The notes beneath the pieces were generated by a model that saw nothing but the letters and a program-made list of their open reading frames with translations, ran no database searches and had not been told where the DNA came from. Positions 1 through 11,202 of a stretch of 64,000 nucleotides of DNA are shown in pieces. The stretch is from NCBI GenBank assembly GCA_965153355.1, contig OZ231127.1, forward strand, positions 79,608,001-79,672,000, given 5' to 3'. The translations under genes and the position numbers were made by a program. Within the stretch, counting starts at the first letter, position 1. Each line of letters starts with the position of its first letter. Source of the stretch: Flaccisagitta enflata (Eukaryota > Chaetognatha > Sagittoidea > Aphragmophora).

Positions 1-195
1 AGTACTGCCAGTTGCGAGATTTTTTTCCGCCTTCCATATCAGCTTAGAAAAGAGAAAATCTTCAGGAATACAACTTAGGAAGAGCACTGCTTAAACATGA
101 GCTCATCTACAGTACGGTTGGAGCAATAAAGGCAGTACAAAGAGGGCCTTCTGTATTCTTACTGTTTGAAGGAAAAACTTAAAGCTTTAGTTTTT

Positions 196-595
196 AGTCG
201 CGTGCACGCGACTCTACAACCCGCTTTGTCGGTCGGTCCGTCGGTCCGTCCGTCTGTCCGTCCGTCCGTCAGTCCGTCCGTCCGTCCCTCCGTCCGTCCG
301 TCCGTCTGTCACACTTTACTTTTTTGTACTATAACGTCAACTCTTAGGTCATTTTAAGTCATTTTAAGTCATTAATAGTTATTCTAAGTCATTTTGAGTC
401 AGTCTAAGTCATTTTAAGTCATTTTGAGTCATTTTAAGTTATTTCAAGTTATTTTTGGTTTTTTGGTTTTTTAGTCATTTTAAGTCAATTTTGGTCATTT
501 TAGGTCATTCTAAGTCATTGAAAGTCATTCTAAGTCATTCTAAGTCACTCTTTGTCTGTAAGTCTCGCACGCGACTTATAGGTGTTGGCCTTGTT
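196..595 (+). mobile_element. HINE-like element, TCGCG subfamily, copy-1 specific
   Basis: The element begins AGTCGCGTGCACGCGACTC, a perfect hairpin, right after a run of five T. It ends GGCCTTGTT. The core holds a CCGT array (about 225-310) and a degenerate 10-base AAGTCATTTT repeat (about 345-545). Copy 2 has the empty site at 49616/49617, where TTTTT joins CTAAAAG directly, so both ends are known to the base apart from T ambiguity. No coding capacity. Confidence 0.85.
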
Positions 596-834
596 CTAAA
601 AGCTGATAGTCCAAGGTATTGAGTAGGGATGTGGAAGCGGTCGATTTTAAAGCCGCTTCCACCGCTTCCGCTTCCGCTTCCGCTTCCATTTTGTAGTACA
701 AATACTAGTAGCTATCCCACCCTCCAAAATGGAAGCGGTCAATCGCTTCCACATCCCTAGTATTGAGTGAACATAAAATTCCACACTAAGTGATTAAAAA
801 GAAAACTGACCATTGATTACTATGTATTGCAAAT

Positions 835-932
835 GGCGTGATAGCTTTATTGGTAGGGTGCTGAACTTGATAGAGGTTATTTCTCTTTCCAGGGTTATAG
901 GTTCAAGTCCAGAAGGGTGTTGCACTTTTTTT
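835..932 (+). other. tRNA-like pol III promoter module (SINE head or tRNA relic), copy 1
   Basis: An A-box-like TAGCTTTATTGG lies near the start. A good B box, GGTTCAAGTCC, is at 900-910. A T-run that could end pol III transcription follows at about 926. The spacing suits a tRNA-derived SINE head, but the cloverleaf is poor, so a functional tRNA is unlikely. The duplicate at 49711-49812 has a mutated B box (GGTTCATGTCC). Confidence 0.45.
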
Positions 933-2216
933 TCTTTTTGGTCAACAGTTACAGCTAGAGGTATGAAACTTTATTCACTCAAAGTTCTTGCCCATCAGCT
1001 TTCAGAAAAACCATAGTTCAAGCAACTTTATTGAAATAGTGCAACAGGAATAACCCTCCATCTGAGGTCCTCATTGTTCTCATCGTACTGTATTAACCCA
1101 AATGGTCACATTGAAATTGGATTCACGTCTTTGAAGTGGGACTGGTTGCTTTGACGGGTTTAAACTAAGAATGATTCAATAAAGAGTAGCACTCTTCTAA
1201 AGTTGATACTTGTTATATATAGGTTTTGTCGTTTTCCTTTATGGCTTCAATATTTTTTTTTCAGTCGATTTATAATATGAAGCGGTTATGACAACTTCTA
1301 AAAAGTGAGAGAAAAAAATCTCTGACCGCAATTTGAAGTCATTGATCGTTATTTGCTGTTGAATGAATCGGCAAATCTTGCTTGCCTTTTTTTAACAATC
1401 TTGTTTGCCTTTTTTTAATTGATTACTTCAAAATTAGATAATGCAATACTCAGAAACATAAGAACTTCAAAATAAAGTGAGCGTGTAAAAAAAAAGTCAA
1501 ATTGATGACCATGTAGTTAAATCAATTGCCATGGCACCGATTTTTTAAATCTTTATGGATGGCACTTACCGTTTTTACAGATGGCACTTACTGTCCTAAT
1601 TCATGGCACTCATCAAGAAATCAGCCTACATAGAAGTTCAAATGTCCTTAGAGGGGGGGATTGGCACCAGGGGTATAACATTTGGTGGTTTGGTAGTTAT
1701 GGGTATACTGAGTATTGTGCACTTATCGGTTGAGTTTTCAGAGAAGCATCATTGTGCTAAAACGGCCTTGTAGAAATTTGCCGTTCATTCAACCAAATAA
1801 CTAGAAGGTATCAAACATACGATTTCATGAACTGTGGAGGTTATAAGGTTTATGGAATACATGGGATAAAGAGAAATGCCCAATAGAGCATCAGTTTTGA
1901 TCTGTTGGACAGAGTCGGTGATGCAAAAATCGTCACAGACGTAAGAATGGTTGAACGCGATGAACTTTCCGAGCGTTGTATACAGGGCAAAATTTCGCAT
2001 CGAAACAGACTTTGAAAAGATAGTTTAGGGCACACAAAAAAGCGACTTTCCACGCGGATAAGACAACCTCCATAGGTGTATGAAACCGCAGTGATCTATT
2101 TAGTTATAGAACTTCCTGTACGACTTTGAGATAGAGAAGTAGAGATGGAGAGAGGGAGAGGGAGAGAGATCTACTACGAAATGATTACATATCCAAAATG
2201 GAACGATTTGACTTAC

Positions 2217-2315
2217 ATATTGAGAAATATTGAATTTATGTCCTCATGGGTGCAAATAGGCTTACATTTGGCCGAAACCTTGTCCCCTTGTTCTGAAAGG
2301 CTTTTACGGGATATA
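2217..2315 (-). CDS. Candidate alternative DH-domain exon of RasGRF, copy 1
   Basis: On the minus strand an acceptor (CATCCACAG) opens a 99-base frame that ends in a GTAAGT donor. Its second half reads CKPICTHEDINSIFLN, clearly homologous to the end of the main DH exon ([16 protein letters not shown] at 3846-4001). Entry and exit phases equal those of the main exon, so the two could be swapped without a frameshift. The first half lacks the DH helix-1 residues, so such a product would probably lack exchange activity. The 99 bases are identical in copy 2 (51324-51422). A decayed exon copy is the alternative reading. Confidence 0.55.
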
Positions 2316-3651
2316 CTGTGGATGTGAGGGTAATTTTTTTCATTCGGCGGAGGGATTTGACACAGATTGGGGGTAAAGGGGGGGAAAAGATAGTCAAGGG
2401 GGTTGTTGAATGAATCGTTGATTGGGATTGGAACAGATGTCGTAATGAGTTCAGTTGAGGGGGACAAGGAAATCATGATAACATGGGAAGGGGAAGAGGG
2501 GTCAAGAGTGGTTGTGGAGTACAAGGAAAGTCCCAATAGAGATGTAGGTGTGGGGGAAAGGGGGGTGGGGGAAAAAGGGAAAGTGGGAAGTTGTTGCATG
2601 ACGTCCATAGTAATCAGGATTATCCAAAAGAAAGAGGAGGGTTATGATATTCATGGATAAGATAATGTAGATGATTTTTTTTTTCAACGATATCAATGAT
2701 ATCAGATACATGATTGCAATTTCATAATCGTATAACAAACAAAATGGAATTTTTGTTTTGTTGTTGTTGTTAATCGTAAACAGTATGTTCATAAAACGTC
2801 ACCAGTGTTCAATGATTAAAATCGAGAAAAGATGGAGAAGAAAAAATGAAAGGGTGGAATAAAAAAAAAAAAAAGATGAATTTTAGAGTAAGGATTATAA
2901 TGATACAATAAAAACAAGAACACAAAATTGGGACCATAAAAAGAGTAAAATGGCGTAAACACTCTCAAAACATTGTGAAAGCGTCGCCGACATAAAACAG
3001 TTTTGTATGAGGCGATTTCTACAACAAGGTGGACAGGCTGAGTTCCAAAGTTATGATATATGAAAATGATTTAACACATTTACTTTTTTTTCTCTTTTTT
3101 CTTATTAACGCATCTCATCACAGTGATTAAGAGGTCATTGATGAAAACATAGCTATTTCCTCCTAGGAAACAAGCAACCTTTTTCTATAATGAATTGTTA
3201 ACTTTAATTTGTAATATCTTAAGCGGGAATTGACTTCAATTTCCTAAATTTGGCATATAATCCTGTGTATATTTGTACAAAAAGAAAAACAAATGAGTCA
3301 TGTCATTCCTAATAGTCAATATAAAAAGTAAGATGTTCAAATCTGAACCTGCCCACTATATTGTGGAAATCACCTTTAAAAAAAAAAGATTGTAAAAGAA
3401 TGACAAAAAACATTTGGAATGAGAATAATTTAAGGGAGGAAAAAACGCCGCCTTGAAAAAGAGCGGAACATGATGAGCCACATATAAATTCAAAAACAAT
3501 GAAAAATGGAGAAAAACATGGAAATTCCAACACGGAGGAGGTTTTTCTTTCAAGCGCTGTTTCTGAGGCGCAACAACACCATTCATTTTTTTGTTTCGCT
3601 TTTGTTTTTGGTCCGCTTGTCGGAATATCGTTAGATTTTTCGATATTAGTC

Positions 3652-3722
<71 letters not shown>

Positions 3723-3757
3723 CTACAACAACAATAACAACAACAACAGCAACAACA
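3652..3757 (+). repeat. (CAA)n microsatellite
   Basis: About 24 clean CAA units are followed by a degenerate tail. The equivalent array in copy 2 (52725-52876) is longer, so the length has changed since the duplication. The Asn or Val homopolymer frames across it are artefacts. Confidence 0.95.
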
Positions 3758-3845
3758 TGAATACTAAAAAAGACATGATAGAGTAACGCGAGTAACGCGA
3801 AGAAAACATGAGAGAGGAAAGTGAAATAAGATGATGTGTACTTAC

Positions 3846-4001
3846 ATGTTGAGGAATATAGAGTTGGCATCCTCGTGAGACAGGACAGGTTTTCTGGCAG
3901 AGGCTGCCATTTTTAAAGGCCGCATGAAGCAAGAAATGAGGACAGAGAGCTGCTGAACGTACTCCTGCTCGCACGCTACCATGTTGAAAACGATGTTATT
4001 T
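3846..4001 (-). CDS. RasGRF DH-domain exon 1, duplicate copy
   Basis: A 156-base exon with acceptor TTTGCAG and donor GTAAGT. It encodes the start of a RhoGEF (DH) domain: the [10 protein letters not shown] helix-1 motif, then FMRPLK, then the [11 protein letters not shown] stretch. This matches the Ras-GRF1/2 family much better than other DH proteins. The upstream IQ exon ends in two bases that complete an Arg codon with this exon. It is identical base for base to 52929-53084. Whether copy 1 belongs to a second gene continuing left of the window or is an orphan exon cannot be told here. Confidence 0.85.
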
Positions 4002-4253
4002 CTGCAAATATAATGAAAAAAGTAAAAGAAAATTGATTGAACTAGATTACTTTCGTTACTTCTTAACAGTTAGTTCGAATAAGTAGAAGTGGTCATCTCG
4101 ACATTATTTCTTCATCTAATTCCACTGTTATCTCTGTTTCTTTTTATGTTCCTCTTTTATGCTATTGGTCTTTTTTTCCTTTGTTTGCACGTTTGTGTAT
4201 TTGTATGTTTGTAAGTTTGTATGCTTGTATGTTTGTATGTTTGTATAATTGTA

Positions 4254-4561
4254 CAGTTACACCCCGCTATACCGGACCCAAGAGTAACAGACATCTGCCT
4301 ATGACAGATGTAAAATCTTGTTGTATTCTTTTTAATTGTGGACACGCAACTCTATAAGAGTCTGTCGGTCCATTGGTCAGTCGGTCATGGTGATCGAGTT
4401 GAAAAGTGTGAAAACGCGCATTTCCGCCCCTGCCCACCCGTCCACAACTGGTATTGGCCATGTATCCAGCCTTGTTGATTTATATGTTGCTAATAATGGA
4501 AATCCACCTATAACAACAAATGTGTTGGTCCCCAGACATCCATTATTGCTGGGTTCAACTG
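4254..4561. mobile_element. Tc1/mariner-like MITE interrupted by a HINE
   Basis: TA-flanked inverted ends: CAGTTACACCCCGC on the left, and on the right the complement of CAGTTGAACCCAGC. The interior holds a HINE at 4334-4476. Copy 2 has the same nested pair at 53320-53626, so both insertions predate the duplication. The ends resemble the MITE at 9379-9555. Confidence 0.7.
4334..4476 (+). mobile_element. HINE-like element, TTGCG subfamily
   Basis: It follows TTTTT, starts with the decayed hairpin AATTGTGGACACGCAAC, and carries GGTC/CCGT units and the family 3' block with CCTGCCCACCCGTC. It ends AGCCTTGTT. The ortholog in copy 2 (53400-53540) keeps the better consensus TTGCGGACACGCAA. Confidence 0.8.
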
Positions 4562-4679
4562 TATGTTTTTATGTTTGTATGTTTGTTTCTCTGTTTCCTT
4601 TTTTCTTTGTTTCTTTGTTTCTTTGCTTCTTTGCTTCTTTGTGTCTTTGTTTCTATACTAACCTGCTTGCTTTCTCTCT

Positions 4680-5078
<399 letters not shown>

Positions 5079-5176
5079 CTTTTCCTCATCATTTCTGCGT
5101 GCGGAGATCTGATGTATTCTTCGACAATTTGCTTCCATCTGCGCCGACAAAGCCAACCTCGGAAGAACGACTGCAC
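5079..5176 (-). CDS. RasGRF IQ-motif exon, duplicate copy
   Basis: A 98-base exon, acceptor TGACATTTCAG, encoding [15 protein letters not shown] (an IQ calmodulin-binding helix) followed by [12 protein letters not shown]. This is the RasGRF segment between coiled coil and DH domain. It enters in phase 0 and leaves after two bases, matching its neighbours. The exon is identical to copy 2, but the donor differs: GTGAAA here against the stronger GTAAGA in copy 2 (54371-54468), so this copy may splice less well. Confidence 0.85.
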
Positions 5177-5761
5177 CTGAAATGTCATCACAAATTATAT
5201 CATATTACCAATTGTCAAAGAACGCGATTTCGTTACTTAAGGGGAAACTAATCTGTGGGATTTATCTGGTATAACCCCGAAAAATCAACTGCACCTAAAT
5301 CGAGTTCACAGGAGAGAATTGGCAAGATTTCATTACTTAGCTGAAGATGCAAACTAATCTATAGGATACAACTTCGGAAGAACGACTGCACCTGAATCGA
5401 GTTTCAGGGAGAAATGACGCAATCATATCCATTATCACAGAGCAAAGGACGAACTAATTCGCAGGAAAATAAGCTAGGAAATTTGTGATGATTATATCTT
5501 CATGACATCATTAACATATGCTACCCCCCCCCCCTCTTTCCCTTAGGTTTTTAATGGCGTTCGCGCGAATCTCTATTCCATAATCTATAATCCGCCATGT
5601 CAGTCCGTAGGTAAAACTTCATTTTTTTTGGGCGTTTCGGGTCTTTGCGAGTAATTTCTTTTCTTTTTTTTTTTTTTTTTTTTGCGTCTCTGCCCCTGGT
5701 TTATGACCAAGGTGCCTCCTACATCGCACTCGACTCCCTGCCACTCTGCACGTGATCTTAG

Positions 5762-6013
5762 GCTTTGAGTTGCTTCCGTTTTAAGGGCGTGCGTGAAACG
5801 CTTTTACAGTGTAAACACATATTCAGGAATTTCTGTCCCATGAGGGAGTGAGAAAAGTGAGTGAGCGAGCATGAATGGAGCGAGCAAGCGAGCAAAACGA
5901 GTGTAGCGCTGCAGAGCGAGTGAGCAGAGTGAGCTGTGTGAGCAAACAAATTTATCGAGCGACCGAGTGGCCCGTTAAAAACGCAACTGTCTGTGACTAG
6001 AAACGCGCCCTAA
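5762..6013. mobile_element. Inverted-terminal repeat element, GGGCGCGTTTC family, copy 1
   Basis: Part of a dispersed family marked by GCTCGCTCACTC-type runs. Its right end reads GACTAGAAACGCGCCC, and the left end is a diverged inverse. Other members are 10950-11200, a fragment at 18231-18365, and the duplicate at 55340-55875. The superfamily is not settled. Confidence 0.55.
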
Positions 6014-6190
6014 GACCATAAGAATTGTAGATTCATGGAACAGTCTGGTCGTTCGCTCAACAAAAGCGTATGTGAGAAAAAGTGAAACTTAAACAATAAA
6101 ATCAAAAACAAATGTGACAAATTAGTTAGAAAACTCAATAACATATCAAAATATAAACAAATTAGTCAAATTCAAGTAGTTTTTACTAAC

Positions 6191-6277
6191 CTTCTTGATC
6201 TTTCGTATTTCTTCACTTTCTTCCTCGACGCCCAATGCTTTTTCTTCTCTCCTCTTCTCCTCTTTGAATTGTTTTAA
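6191..6277 (-). CDS. RasGRF coiled-coil exon, duplicate copy
   Basis: An 87-base, phase 0-0 exon with acceptor CCTTTGCAG and donor GTTAGT. It encodes a highly charged helix (KEEKRREEKALG, then EEIRKIKK) that runs into the IQ motif of the next exon, as in RasGRF proteins. It is identical to 56053-56139. It is the 5'-most exon inside the duplication, whose boundary lies about 700 bases upstream, so copy 1 has no visible N-terminal PH exons. Confidence 0.8.
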
Positions 6278-7104
6278 CTGCAAAGGAGGGGGGAAATAAG
6301 AAAAAAAAGAAACCACAAAATGAAACATAACGAAATAGAGCAACAAATGAAAAAACCCGAAGAGCGTTTTTGCGATCGCTATCAATCGACTTATAATTCG
6401 TTTTGGGAAGGTAAAACGCAGCTGTACATTGATTTTGCCAATGAAAGGAATGGAGCTAAGGGGAGCAGAGAGAGGTAATGAGACGGGGGGGGGGGGGCTT
6501 TAGAATGAGGCTAAGAGGAGCAAAGGGGGGAAAGACATTAAATAAGAAGGGGGGAAGGAATGGGCATGAAATTAAACAGTATAAGGAAAGGGAAACTGGA
6601 GGCGGGAAAGGATGGAGCAGGAAATACTACTAAGTACTAAGCTCATTTATATACGGTCACCTAAACAAGCAGCATCAACTTGGGCTACAGACTTCAGATT
6701 GGTCGCATTTGAAAGAGTTAAAACAACTTTAAGATAGGACCAATCTGGGGTCAGCAGCTTATTTCATTTAGACGCAGGATATTTCCAAAGTTGCTTTTCA
6801 GGTGGTCGTATATTGAATAGAGGCAAGATTGGCTAATGAGGTTACATGGGGGTGGAGGCAGAGAATGGGCAAAGGATGGGCAATGCCAGAGGGGACAGTG
6901 AAGCCAGAGCGATGAATTGGTTCTTGTAGTGGCAGAAGAAATTGGGTGAAAAGAGTTAAAATCAAATATATTTGGTTTCAAATCTAATAAAATAATGGCC
7001 AATTTTATAAGCGTACTATTTAGAATAACTTTTTTACAGTTTAGAAACTGCTTGTATCTGTAAGGGCACGCCTTGGTAAAGAGTATAATGCCATTTTGAA
7101 GTAC

Positions 7105-7500
7105 AATCCCTCCACACAATTTTTTTGTTATATCTGAGAATCAACATTCTCACTCTTTTTACTGTAGAATAAAAACAAATAAAGCTAGGAGTCTCTGCTA
7201 GGCGGCAATGGATAGCCCTGATCAAGAGCTTTAAAATGGTCACCAATTTTCCTTTCAAATTTTGCATATCAAAGCGACACTGTAACAAAATGTCATGCAT
7301 TCATATCCTATTCAAGTTTCGCGTCCATTTCCTGGAATCAACATTTTTACTTATTTTAATGTAAAATCTAAACAAACAAAGCTATGAGTCTCAGCTTGGC
7401 GCCATTTGCTAGCCCTGTTTATTAGTTTCATTTTGGTCACCAATTTTCATATTAAATTGTGTATATCAACGCTATAACATGATAAAACGTCCTGGACTTT
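7105..7500. repeat. Diverged tandem pair, about 196-bp unit
   Basis: Two adjacent units share TCAACATT, AACAAAGCTA, GAGTCTC, TAGCCCTG and GGTCACCAATTTTC in the same order. The match is imperfect throughout. No coding signal. The flanking stretches 6982-7104 and 7501-8105 hold nothing else I can support beyond a short hairpin motif shared with 60577-60607. Confidence 0.6.
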
Positions 7501-8110
7501 TATTTTTTCCAAGATAGTATGTCGAAAAGTTGAAGACTGACATCGACTTTTTTCCCGATCAATCAAAGAGCTTTCTAGACATCACCAATTTTGCTCAGTT
7601 TCTCTCAAATAAAGTTTGCTATGATAGGTTTCAAAAATCCGCCATTTTTTATGACGCAAAGGTTAAATGTATCAGAACACATCACAACGCATGGATTACG
7701 TTTTCAGTCTTTTGAAAAAATCTTAATTGTAATGAATCTGATGATAACCATGTTTGCAATTTGCTTGATAGAATTACAAAGTCATTGTCTCTGAGTTGTT
7801 GCAATACACTTTATTACAAGAGCAGAGAGATAGCTTAACTGCTGTCTGTTTTTCGATATATATCATCTAATAGGGTGAGCAGAGTAATTTATACTGGCTC
7901 TAAACTTTAAAGGGGCGCTGCTTTCAAACATATAGAGCTGCAAAATCCAGATTTAAAGCATTTGAAAGAGTGTTGACAATTGCTGAAAATGAGACCACTC
8001 AGGGGTCTGTAACTAGTTTCATTTCAGAGCAGCACTCCTTCCAAGATTGAAGCGAGTCCAGAATTCTCTACCTAATTGCGCATTGTTGGCGCGCATTTCG
8101 TCCACTTTTT

Positions 8111-8228
8111 AGATGCGTCATCGCATCTCTATAAGAGGGTCTGTCCGTCCGTCGGTCCGTCCGTCCGTCCGTTACGCCTCTTCTAATATCACGCAGATGA
8201 AGCATCTAGTTGCCCGATCGGGTTTGTT
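8111..8228 (+). mobile_element. HINE-like element, GATGCG subfamily
   Basis: TTTTT then AGATGCGTCATCGCATCTC (hairpin), TATAAGAGGGTCTGTCCGTCC, and an end with the GCCCGATCGGG hairpin before TTTGTT. The 3' AAGCATC pairs with the 5' GATGC, as in other members of this subfamily. Confidence 0.75.
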
Positions 8229-8333
8229 TTTTCTGTCTGTGGATTGCATCTCATCACACGATGACGTTGCAATCTCCAGAACACCAATTACTAGAGATAT
8301 AAACATCAAGATATCGCTGTTCGTGGAAATAGA

Positions 8334-8337
<4 letters not shown>

Positions 8338-8400
<63 letters not shown>
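8338..8400 (+). repeat. (GT)n microsatellite
   Basis: About 31 uninterrupted GT units. Confidence 0.98.
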
Positions 8401-8402
<2 letters not shown>

Positions 8403-8529
8403 ACTATCATATCCATTCATTGGTTAACTCATTCATTCATTTTACGACTATTTAATTCAATCAACCTTTATTTCTAGCTCTTTGATCGATCGGTTTCATC
8501 TTTTTTGTCAAGATCGCCTTCGTCATTTC

Positions 8530-8681
8530 AATCGTTGTCGTCGATGTTGTCGTCGATGTTGTTGTCGTCGATGTTGTCGTCGATGTTGTTGTCGTTGTTG
8601 TTGTCGGCGTTGTTGTTGTTGTCGGCGTTGTTGTTGTTGTTTTGGCGTCGTTGTTGTTGTTGGCGTCGTTGTTGTTGGCGT

Positions 8682-8717
<36 letters not shown>

Positions 8718-8770
8718 CGGCGTTGTTCTCGGCGTTGTCATTGTCGTCGTCATCGTCGTTGTTGTTTTCG
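8530..8770 (+). repeat. Degenerate (GTT/GTC) trinucleotide array
   Basis: Mixed GTT, GTC and GGC triplets over about 240 bases. Cys/Arg-rich and Thr-rich frames on both strands are artefacts. Confidence 0.9.
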
Positions 8771-8957
8771 CGGTCAGTTTGTTACGTTCAACCTCAACAG
8801 ACATTGCAGAACATGCGTCTAAAAAGAAAAAGAAATTCTGAAAAAAAGTAAGAAAAAAATCAAAATCTGCTCTATCTTTTTAATCCCTTTCATTGTCTGT
8901 ACAAGGCAATCGTAGAGATCGGTTTAAACAACGTATACCATGTAAGAAGACATCTTT

Positions 8958-8963
8958 TTTATT
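8958..8963 (-). terminator. Candidate poly(A) signal of the FWK-motif gene
   Basis: Minus-strand AATAAA about 150 bases beyond the stop at 9111. This is inferred from position only. Confidence 0.35.
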
Positions 8964-9110
8964 CTAGTTCGTCAATATGCCTGCCGTGTCTCCCCCTCTC
9001 CTACTTAAACATGGACATGTGGGCGTGGTAGACTGTCAGTGATTCCTCCTCCGCCTCCTCTTCTTTTTCCTTCTCCCCCGCTCTTACCCCTCCCCCTTCT
9101 TCCCCTACCC

Positions 9111-9176
9111 CTAGTCAAAGTGAGTGTCTCTTTCTTGCTCTCTGTGGACGGATTTCCAAAATTGACCGTTAAACAG
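9111..9176 (-). CDS. Candidate last exon of the FWK-motif gene
   Basis: The frame encodes LFNGQFWKSVHREQ and then stops (TAG at 9111-9113), a fourth version of the F-x-x-F-W-K-x-V motif of exons 10604-10810, 10025-10072 and 9741-9797. An acceptor ending GCGGAG at 9177-9178 would keep the phase-0 frame. A stronger-looking acceptor lies at 9206, after the (CTT)n tract, but would put the motif out of frame unless an upstream exon changes phase. The exon start is therefore uncertain. Confidence 0.45.
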   Translation of the reverse strand: MFNGQFWKSVHREQERDTHFD

Positions 9177-9208
9177 CTCCGCCCGGAACGGAAAGATCAA
9201 TGACGCTA

Positions 9209-9217
9209 GAAGAAGAA

Positions 9218-9252
<35 letters not shown>

Positions 9253-9306
9253 AGAAGAAGAAGAAGAAGGAGAAGAAGAAGAAGAAGAAGAAGAAGAAGA
9301 AGAAGA
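9209..9306 (+). repeat. (GAA)n array
   Basis: About 30 GAA triplets with single interruptions. On the gene (minus) strand it is a CTT pyrimidine tract just before the possible last exon. Confidence 0.95.
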
Positions 9307-9378
9307 CGATGAAGGAAAAATAAGAGCATTAGGGAATGAGCTAGAAGCATACGGTAAAGTGCATTGAGGAAGGGGGTA

Positions 9379-9555
9379 CAGTTGAACCCCGCTCTAAAGG
9401 ATTTCAGTAGACCAGCAATTTTCTTTTGTTATAAGCCGACTTCTGTTATTGCCAATAAAGGAAATAAAAGAAATCAACTTGAAGAGACTATGAATTTACA
9501 TCTGGTATATGCGGAATTCCGTCGGTGGCGGGTCCGTTATAGCGGGGTTTCACTG
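9379..9555. mobile_element. Tc1/mariner-like MITE
   Basis: TA-flanked 177-base element with inverted ends CAGTTGAACCCCGCT and CAGTGAAACCCCGCT. No coding capacity. Confidence 0.75.
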
Positions 9556-9740
9556 TATTTCGGAAGTGCATTGGGCGATGAGATGAGGGAGGATGTTGGA
9601 GGTGTAGACCAAAAAGAGGATAAAGAAACAAGGAAGCTAAGGAAGCTAATGTAGATTTCATGCCTTTTTTTGTTTTTGGTACTGGTGCACGTTTGTGATT
9701 TTTACGACATCATTTTCTTGTTGAATGTTTGTTTGTTTAC

Positions 9741-9797
9741 CTGATCATTAATTCCATCCTGGACCATTTTCCAAAAGTCGCGGAAGTTGGTTTCCAT
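9741..9797 (-). CDS. FWK-motif exon C
   Basis: A 57-base, phase 0-0 exon with acceptor CTGTTTTAG and donor GTAAAC. It encodes METNFRDFWKMVQDGINDQ. It is similar in length and sequence to exon B (10025-10072) and to the end of exon A, as expected from exon duplication. The protein family is not recognised. Confidence 0.65.
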
Positions 9798-10024
9798 CTA
9801 AAACAGAGAAAGGAGCAAAAGTCGATTGACTCAATTATGCATATCGATGTAATGTCCGTTGGCATTTTTTTTTTTTTGGCAAATATGGAACTCCAAACAA
9901 ACAACAGACGAAATCGGGAAAATAGTCTCAACGCCCTTTCTTCCATGCATTACTATGATATTGGCTACACTACGCCATGCTATACTATCGATATCTGTAA
10001 CTAACAAATATCTTTTTTTGTCAC

Positions 10025-10072
10025 CTGAAAGTCGTCGACCAACTTCCAAAAGTCCGCGAAATATTTCTCCAT
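10025..10072 (-). CDS. FWK-motif exon B
   Basis: A 48-base, phase 0-0 exon with acceptor TTTCACAG and donor GTGACA. It encodes MEKYFADFWKLVDDFQ. Like exon C it starts ATGGA and ends CAG. Skipping or repeating it would keep the frame. Confidence 0.65.
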
Positions 10073-10160
10073 CTGTGAAACATGAATAAATAAACGAATT
10101 TTCGTAATAAAGTACTGTTTTCAAATATGACAAAATCGTTTTGTTTTTTTTTCTTGTTCT

Positions 10161-10262
10161 GTTTTGTTTTTGTTTTTGTTTTTGTTTTTGTTTTTGTTTT
10201 TGTTTTTGTTTTTGTTTTTGTTTTTGTTTTTGTTTTTGTTTTTGTTTTTTTGTTTTTGTTTT
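10161..10262 (+). repeat. (TTTTTG)n hexanucleotide array
   Basis: About 16 TTTTTG units in the intron between exons A and B. Confidence 0.95.
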
Positions 10263-10436
10263 TTTTTTCGGATAAGGTACATGTTGATAGCGCCAATTGG
10301 CAAGGGTCATTCCCTTTTGGGCCCAAATGGAAAGCGTGTGGACAAACATAGATACTTTCCTACTACGTCGAAAGCATGTCGACTAAAGGACCCATCTATC
10401 CGTATGTTCTTCCATCCTCACGTTCGTCCGTCACTC

Positions 10437-10449
10437 GTTGTCGTTGTCA

Positions 10450-10509
<60 letters not shown>

Positions 10510-10600
10510 TTGTCATTGTCATTGTTGTTGTCATTGTCATTGTCGTTGTTGTCGTTGTCGTTGTTGTCGTTGTCGTTGTCGTTGTCGTTGTCTTTGTTGT
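10437..10600 (+). repeat. (GTTGTC)n hexanucleotide array
   Basis: Hexamer units with ATTGTC and TTGTTG variants. It ends three bases from the exon A splice donor, so the intron starts GTAACAACAAAG and continues as the repeat. Confidence 0.92.
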
Positions 10601-10603
10601 TAC

Positions 10604-10810
10604 CTGATGTTCCTCAACGGTCTTCCAGAAATCGCGGAACATTTCCGCGATTTCGGGCTTTTTGAATTCCTCCACTTTGGTGGGGAAATTCCAAACACGA
10701 TTGACAACAGGTCCAGCTGCAGCTGCACTGGCGCCGGTTGCAGCTGCAGAGCGACCCGGCGCGAGATGACGCCGGGTCTGAGATTTTCGATACGGATTTC
10801 GCGCAGGACG
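10604..10810 (-). CDS. FWK-motif gene, main exon A
   Basis: A 207-base (69-codon) phase 0-0 exon, acceptor TTTTCAACAG, donor GTAACA. It has a basic N-terminal part (RPARNPYRKSQTRRH), an Ala-rich stretch (AAATGASAAAAG), and a C-terminal helix ending EIAEMFRDFWKTVEEHQ. GC content is well above the flanks, and two frames on the same strand have stops. If the first exon is 19694-19738, the N-terminus is Arg/Ala-rich with few acids, which would suit a mitochondrial presequence. That is inference only. I recognise no family. Confidence 0.7.
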
Positions 10811-10949
10811 CTGTTGAAAATATGAATATGGTAGATATTTAGAATCAGTCGCCGATTTATAAAAGAACATGATCACCCGACGGATGGACGGACCGGTGGA
10901 CCGATGGATGGACGAATGATGAAGAAACATATATTGGAGTGACTAAGGG

Positions 10950-11200
10950 CGCGTTTCTAGTCACAAACAATCGCGTTTTTAAAGGGCCACTTGGTCGCTC
11001 GCTACGTTTGTTCGCTCGCACTGCTCATTCGCTCCCCTTTGTTTGCTTGCTTTGCTTGCTCGCTCCACTCACAGACTCGCTCACTCATTTCGCTCTCTCC
11101 CTCGTGGGTCAGTGGAAATTCATGAATATGTGTTCTCACTGAGAATGCGTTTCATGGGAACATCGCGTTTTTGGTCGTCACTAGAAACATGACACGCCCT
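10950..11200. mobile_element. Inverted-terminal repeat element, GGGCGCGTTTC family
   Basis: Left end GGGCGCGTTTCTAGTCAC. The right end is a diverged inverse ending CACGCCC. Inside lies the characteristic GCTCGCT/CACTCG-rich stretch. It abuts a HINE at 11203. Confidence 0.6.
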
Positions 11201-11202
11201 AA

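Noticed and set aside
2403-2660. Plus-strand 85-codon frame, also present in copy 2
   Set aside because: A base composition effect (G-rich). In copy 2 a deletion changes its end, and no splice or start support is seen.
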